Below, one piece after another: positions 60,083 through 64,000 of a stretch of DNA of 64,000 nucleotides. How positions within the stretch are numbered: position 1 is the first letter of the stretch; each line of letters opens with the position of its first letter. The DNA lies in contig NZ_NIJF01000078.1 of assembly GCF_003316765.1 (NCBI RefSeq), positions 18 to 64,017 on the forward strand, written 5' to 3'. Position numbers and translations under genes: made by a program. The DNA comes from Bacillus sp. P14.5 (GTDB lineage: Bacteria > Bacillota > Bacilli > Bacillales > Bacillaceae_B). Below the pieces are notes generated by a model. It did no database searches. It worked only from the letters and a program-made list of their open reading frames with translations, and had not been told where the DNA came from.

Positions 60083-61078
60083 TTACTTCAGCCGTATTTT
60101 GCGGCGTTTCTTCCTTTTCTTTATACCAAAATGCAGCCAGCCGATTTTAACGAAGAACATGAACATTCCAAGCGCTATCAGACCCATTATTCCCAGAACA
60201 ATGAAATAGCCGTTTCTTTCATCCAGTTCAGGCATATAGGCAAAGTTCATCCCATACAGGCCGGCAATGAACGTCAATGGCATAAATATAGTTGTAATGA
60301 CAGTCAGAGTCATCATTATATTATTCATTTTATCTGAATTGATGGAAAGGTAATTATCACGGATATCGGAGGAAAATTCCCTGTATGACTCAAGCATTTC
60401 AACCAATTTTAATAAATGGTCATACACATCATTGTAATAAAGGTGATGTTCTTTAAGAAAGTTTAACTTTCCATTATTTAAAATCCTGTACAGCAAGTCC
60501 CTCATTGGAACGAGTGATCTGCGGAGCTTAGACATGTCGTGCCTGATATCGAAGAGGCGCTCCATGATTGCTGAAGTATTGGCATTCTCGAGTACATCCT
60601 CGATCTGGTTCAAGTTGTCTTCAATCTTGTATACCAGCGGAAAGAAATCATCCACCATGGCATCTATAATTTCATGCATAATATTATAAGTAGTATATTT
60701 TCCGCTTTTCATTTCCCCTGCCTTTTTCCAAATACTATCCACTATTTCTACAGGCTGTTTATGGAAGGTGACAATGAACTGATCACTGACAAACATATTC
60801 ACCTCATGAAAGTCGAGTGTCTTATGATCAATCGTATGCATCAGAAGGAAAAAATAGTGATCATAAAAATCCAGTTTAGGTCTTTCACTGAAATCTTCTA
60901 TACAATCCTCTATGGCTAAAGGATGAAAGTGAAAAAATTCCTGAAGCTGATTGATCTCATTGCTGTCAGGCTGGGAAAAGTCGACCCAAAACCATTTATT
61001 GTCTTCTTTATTGACCTCTTTTAAGGGGAGGTCTCGTCTTACATCCCCATTTTTTTTAACTACTGTGGTTCTAATCAT
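60083..61078 (-). CDS. corA: CorA-type magnesium/divalent cation transporter
   Basis: A 331-residue pentameric channel subunit. Soluble funnel (about 1–265), two C-terminal spans (about 272–292 and 303–325), the selectivity signature YGMNF at the end of the first span, and a basic tail. ATG at 61078 behind GGGGAGAAC; the frame to 61120 lacks a ribosome site. I see no M-box leader. Added between cheV and patA compared with B. subtilis. Confidence 0.93.
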   Translation of the reverse strand: MIRTTVVKKNGDVRRDLPLKEVNKEDNKWFWVDFSQPDSNEINQLQEFFHFHPLAIEDCIEDFSERPKLDFYDHYFFLLMHTIDHKTLDFHEVNMFVSDQFIVTFHKQPVEIVDSIWKKAGEMKSGKYTTYNIMHEIIDAMVDDFFPLVYKIEDNLNQIEDVLENANTSAIMERLFDIRHDMSKLRRSLVPMRDLLYRILNNGKLNFLKEHHLYYNDVYDHLLKLVEMLESYREFSSDIRDNYLSINSDKMNNIMMTLTVITTIFMPLTFIAGLYGMNFAYMPELDERNGYFIVLGIMGLIALGMFMFFVKIGWLHFGIKKRKKRRKIRLK

Positions 61079-61422
61079 ATCGTTCTCCCCAAACTCCATG
61101 TAATATATGAAAACCTTCATCTATACTTCTTAAATAACTTGCCCTTCGTGAGCGCGATCTATTGCTTACCTCAGTAAGTGTTCTGTTTTAATGCTGCTCT
61201 TTTAAATATTTTGACTCTGTTAAAAAAATGGTTGTTTTTAAGGGTCTCACCTTTCCCAGAGGGGCTGCAGCGGAAATCCATTACTTTTAAAAACAGGCGC
61301 TATCCTTGCGAAAGAGCTTTTATTTTTTACCCTTTTTAAAAACAAGGTAACCTTCAATTGTCGTTTTAATGCCGATTACATGGTAAAATATGAAACAAGT
61401 TAGAAAGAGAAGGTGTTAAATA
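61079..61422. other. Divergent gap corA/patA
   Basis: About 340 bases without a gene. GGGTCTCACCTTTCCC..CAGCGGAAATCCA (61234–61280) looks like a decayed piece of R1, and GCTCTTTTAAA / CGAAAGAGC nearby recall R4 ends. Confidence 0.4.
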
Positions 61423-62592
61423 ATGGACCATTTAATCAATAAACAAGTTCAAGATATCGAAATATCAGGCATCCGAAAGTTCTTCAATTTGGTCTCGGAT
61501 ATTGAAGATATGGTATCACTTACCCTTGGCCAGCCTGATTTTCCGACTCCGGATCATGTCAAAGAGGCAGCCAATAAAGCTATTGATGAGGGATATACTA
61601 ACTATACCCATAATGCTGGTTTCCATGAGTTAAGAGAAGCGGCTGCAGACTTTTACAGAACTAAATACAATGTTTCTTTCGACCCGGCTAATGAAGTAAT
61701 CATTACAAATGGGGCCTCCCAGGGAATTGATTCAACTCTTAGAACTATATTGAATTCAGGAGATGAAGTCATCCTGCCAGGGCCTGTGTATCCTGGATAT
61801 GAACCAATCATCAAATTATGCGGGGCTTCACCAGTATTTGCCGATACGGTATCAAATGGCTTCAAACTGGACGCCGGCGTCTTGCAAAAATACATAACAC
61901 ATAAAACGAAGTGCATCATTCTTCCGTATCCATCCAACCCAACCGGAGTAAGTCTGTCAGCCAGTGAATTAAAAGAAATTGCCAGCCTTATTAAAGGCAA
62001 GGACATATTTATCCTGGCAGATGAAATTTACAGCGAATTGACATACGATCGGAATCATACTTCAATCTCTGAATTTCTTAAAGAACAGACTATCGTCATT
62101 AACGGCTTGTCTAAATCCCATTCCATGACCGGATGGAGAATAGGAATGGTGTTTGCACCCGAAAATATTGCTAAACACATACTCAAAGTCCATCAATATA
62201 ATGTGTCGTGCGCCTCCTCAATATCACAAAAAGCGGCATTTCAAGCTTTGACTAAGGGAATTAATGACTCCGATATAATGAGGGACGAATATAAAATCAG
62301 AAGGGATTTTGTTTCTGAAAAGTTAAAGGAAATGGGCTTCGAGGTAATTCTTCCAGATGGAGCTTTTTACTTCTTCGTTAAAATTCCTGACTTCTTTAAC
62401 ACAGATTCATTTACTTTCGCTCTTACATTGGCTCAAAAATATAAAGCAGGTGTAGTTCCCGGAAATAGTTTTTCTTCATTCGGTGAAGGGTTTTTCCGCC
62501 TATCCTATGCGTGTTCGATGGAAGAACTGCAGAAAGGGATGAAGAGAATTCAAGCATATGTGCAAGATACAGAACCCTTTATAAAGAAGTAG
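61423..62592 (+). CDS. patA: Aminotransferase A (class I, PLP)
   Basis: A 389-residue fold-type-I aminotransferase; B. subtilis PatA acts in lysine/diaminopimelate metabolism. SLTLGQPDFPTPDHV near the start, NGASQGID, LPYPSNPTGV, DEIYSELTY, and the PLP lysine in NGLSKSHSMTGWRIG. AAGAGAAGGTG precedes the ATG. Last gene before the second inverted E element. Confidence 0.93.
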   Translation: MDHLINKQVQDIEISGIRKFFNLVSDIEDMVSLTLGQPDFPTPDHVKEAANKAIDEGYTNYTHNAGFHELREAAADFYRTKYNVSFDPANEVIITNGASQGIDSTLRTILNSGDEVILPGPVYPGYEPIIKLCGASPVFADTVSNGFKLDAGVLQKYITHKTKCIILPYPSNPTGVSLSASELKEIASLIKGKDIFILADEIYSELTYDRNHTSISEFLKEQTIVINGLSKSHSMTGWRIGMVFAPENIAKHILKVHQYNVSCASSISQKAAFQALTKGINDSDIMRDEYKIRRDFVSEKLKEMGFEVILPDGAFYFFVKIPDFFNTDSFTFALTLAQKYKAGVVPGNSFSSFGEGFFRLSYACSMEELQKGMKRIQAYVQDTEPFIKK

Positions 62593-63307
62593 TTGCTGCC
62601 CTCGACGATAAATAGAAAAGGACCAGGAAAGGTAACGAGTTCTGTCTTGAAGTACAAACTTCTAATTAGCCTAAGAAATGGTTGAGTTAATCTCACAAAA
62701 AGAATGTCTTTTGATTTCCACTCCATGTGCGTGACTCCGCGGGGCGTGCGGTGAGCCTCCTCGGCTTCGCCTGTGGGGTCTCACCTGTCACGCTAGTCCC
62801 GCAGGAGGTCACGCACATTCCGTTCCAATCAAACCCTTGCTAGATTTTTTATAATTAACAGCTCTCCTTCATGTTAATATTGGGATTGAAAGTGTATAGG
62901 AAATTGTGTCACAAATTTTGAAGACCAAAAAGTTCTGTCATTTGCTATTTAGGGTACAGTTTGCATTACCAATTGAACAGATTTACCAGCAAAATGCCGT
63001 CAAATCAACAAAAGAGTGTCAAAATCAATGCGATTTGACACTCCTTTTAATGTGTAATTGTTGATTTTGTTCTAGAAAACAGAACCCGTTACAGGAAAAA
63101 GCCCTTTTCTATTTCTTATTATAGCTGATGACCTTATGGCCGTAATATTTTGCCTTTACCTTTATAATACTTATTTTCGGCGGCATTTCTGATTTCAGAA
63201 ATAAATTCGGAATCCATTTATTTATTATTATGCCCTGTATCCTTTTAACTTGTTACACCTATTGCTCGAACCTCCAGCAATAAAGACTATAGAGTATATG
63301 CCCCTGC
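62593..63307. other. Gap patA/ykwC, mostly E element copy B
   Basis: About 715 bases without a gene. The E element (62680–63091) fills more than half; the rest is AT-rich and includes the sequence after the ykwC stop. Confidence 0.6.
62680..63091 (-). repeat. E element, copy B, uninterrupted
   Basis: Reverse complement starts TAACGGGTTCTGTTTTC. It then follows copy A through the GAGTGTCAAA hairpin (63012–63050), TGTTCAATTGGTA, AATGACAGAACTTTTTG, TCAATCCCAATATTAA and ATGAAGGAGAG into an intact R1 hairpin (62830–62711). The far end is less clear (about 62680). By eye the shared part looks well above 80% identical to copy A. Confidence 0.75.
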
Positions 63308-64000
63308 TTATTCCTTCCATAACTTTATCAGTGCTTGTGTTCCATCATTTTCAGCACCCGCTGAACTAAGTTCCTCATACAGCTCTTTCGCCAATGACAA
63401 ACCAGGCAATGACAACCCCATCAATTCAGCTTCTTCGAGTGCAATTCCCATGTCTTTGATGAAGTGCTTAACATAGAAACCCGGCTCAAAGTCGCCTGCA
63501 ACCATTCTTGGGGCTAAATTGGAAAGCGACCAGCTGCCTGCTGCTCCTCCTGAGATGGTCTTCAATACATCCTCAAGATCCAGCCCTGCTTTCTTTGCAT
63601 ATACAAGCGCTTCACATACCCCTATCATATTGCTGGCTATAGCGATTTGATTAGCCATTTTGGTATGCTGCCCGGAACCAGCCCGTCCATGATATCTGAT
63701 ATTGGATCCAAACGCCTGCATGTAAGGGAGTGCTTTTTCATAAACAGCCTCATCTCCGCCCACCATGATGGAAAGTGTTCCATTCTTCGCCCCGGTGTCT
63801 CCTCCTGAAACCGGTGCATCAAGCGTATGTATACCTTCGGATTTAGCTCTATTATAAATCTCTTGAGCAAGCATAGGCTTTGAAGTAGTCATATCCACTG
63901 CTATCAATCCCTTTTTCCGTTTCGCAGAATACCTTTCTCTCCTAAGTAAATTTCCGAAACATCTTGAGGATAGCCGACAATCGAGAAGAGAATATCTACT
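63308..64000 (-). pseudogene. ykwC: YkwC, beta-hydroxyacid dehydrogenase, frameshifted, cut by edge
   Basis: NAD-dependent 3-hydroxyisobutyrate/tartronate-semialdehyde-type dehydrogenase. The main frame (63907–63308) starts in the middle of the N-terminal domain: [15 protein letters not shown], then [16 protein letters not shown], catalytic Lys in [11 protein letters not shown], and the helical C-terminal domain. Upstream, the next frame reads [24 protein letters not shown] up to an A5 run on the coding strand (63912–63916); six A would join them as [15 protein letters not shown]. The first about 60 residues lie beyond the window. Confidence 0.88.

Noticed and set aside
61079-61422. M-box magnesium riboswitch before corA
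   Set aside because: The region lacks the long conserved leader and hairpins; it contains repeat debris instead.

Overview
The window is a chromosomal segment of a low-GC, spore-forming Bacillaceae bacterium. From end to start it follows the Bacillus subtilis order ykwC–patA–cheV–ykyB–fadH–ykuI–ykuJ–cbpB–ccpC–dapH–dapL–ykuT–ykuU–ykuV, then ktrC–rnjA–rpoY–ykrA–def–ykyA–pdhABCD–slp–SR1–speA–yktA–yktB–yktC–ylaF–typA–ylaH–ylaI–ylaJ–ylaK–ylaL–glsA–ylaN. Compared with that order it has extra ppx-ppk, corA, cydAB, a two-subunit ABC exporter, a DHA2 drug/H+ antiporter and a TSUP permease. This points to a relative of Bacillus outside the B. subtilis group (inference). I saw no rRNA, tRNA, CRISPR array, prophage or transposase gene.

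Layout. 0–14.9 kb: the yla/ykt housekeeping genes (iron-linked YlaN, glutaminase, PhoH-type YlaK, spore lipoprotein YlaJ, TypA, inositol monophosphatase, arginine decarboxylase). 15.2–18.5 kb: the dual-function RNA SR1 with its SR1P peptide, a repeat island, a polysaccharide-deacetylase lipoprotein and the small lipoprotein Slp. 18.5–23.6 kb: the pyruvate dehydrogenase operon. 24–31 kb: YkyA, peptide deformylase, YkrA, a 30-residue basic peptide, RpoY, RNase J1 and KtrC. 30–37 kb: cytochrome bd and a heterodimeric ABC exporter. 36.8–42.6 kb: YkuV/YkuU redox proteins, a mechanosensitive channel, lysine/diaminopimelate genes and CcpC. 42.7–53 kb: transporters, a c-di-AMP sensor, a degenerate c-di-GMP receptor (YkuI), thiol and hydrolase proteins, and FadH with a FadR operator. 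53–64 kb: polyphosphate metabolism, YkyB, CheV, CorA, PatA and part of YkwC.

Two patterns stand out. First, the intergenic spaces carry a nested set of short non-coding repeats. One is a family of about 180-bp MITE-like elements with matching terminal inverted repeats (at least six copies). Another is a GC-rich hairpin family. One pair of about 0.4–0.7 kb elements sits in inverted orientation on both sides of cheV–corA–patA, and other repeats have inserted into these. Second, five genes (ylaK, cydB, ykuI, ppk, ykwC) are broken at six places, each by loss of one base in or next to a short homopolymer. The reading frames on either side are otherwise intact. This looks more like systematic sequence error than gene decay, but it needs checking.

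The best supported regulatory finds are SR1 (promoter, cre-like site, peptide and terminator at the expected length and locus) and a near-perfect FadR box in front of fadH.
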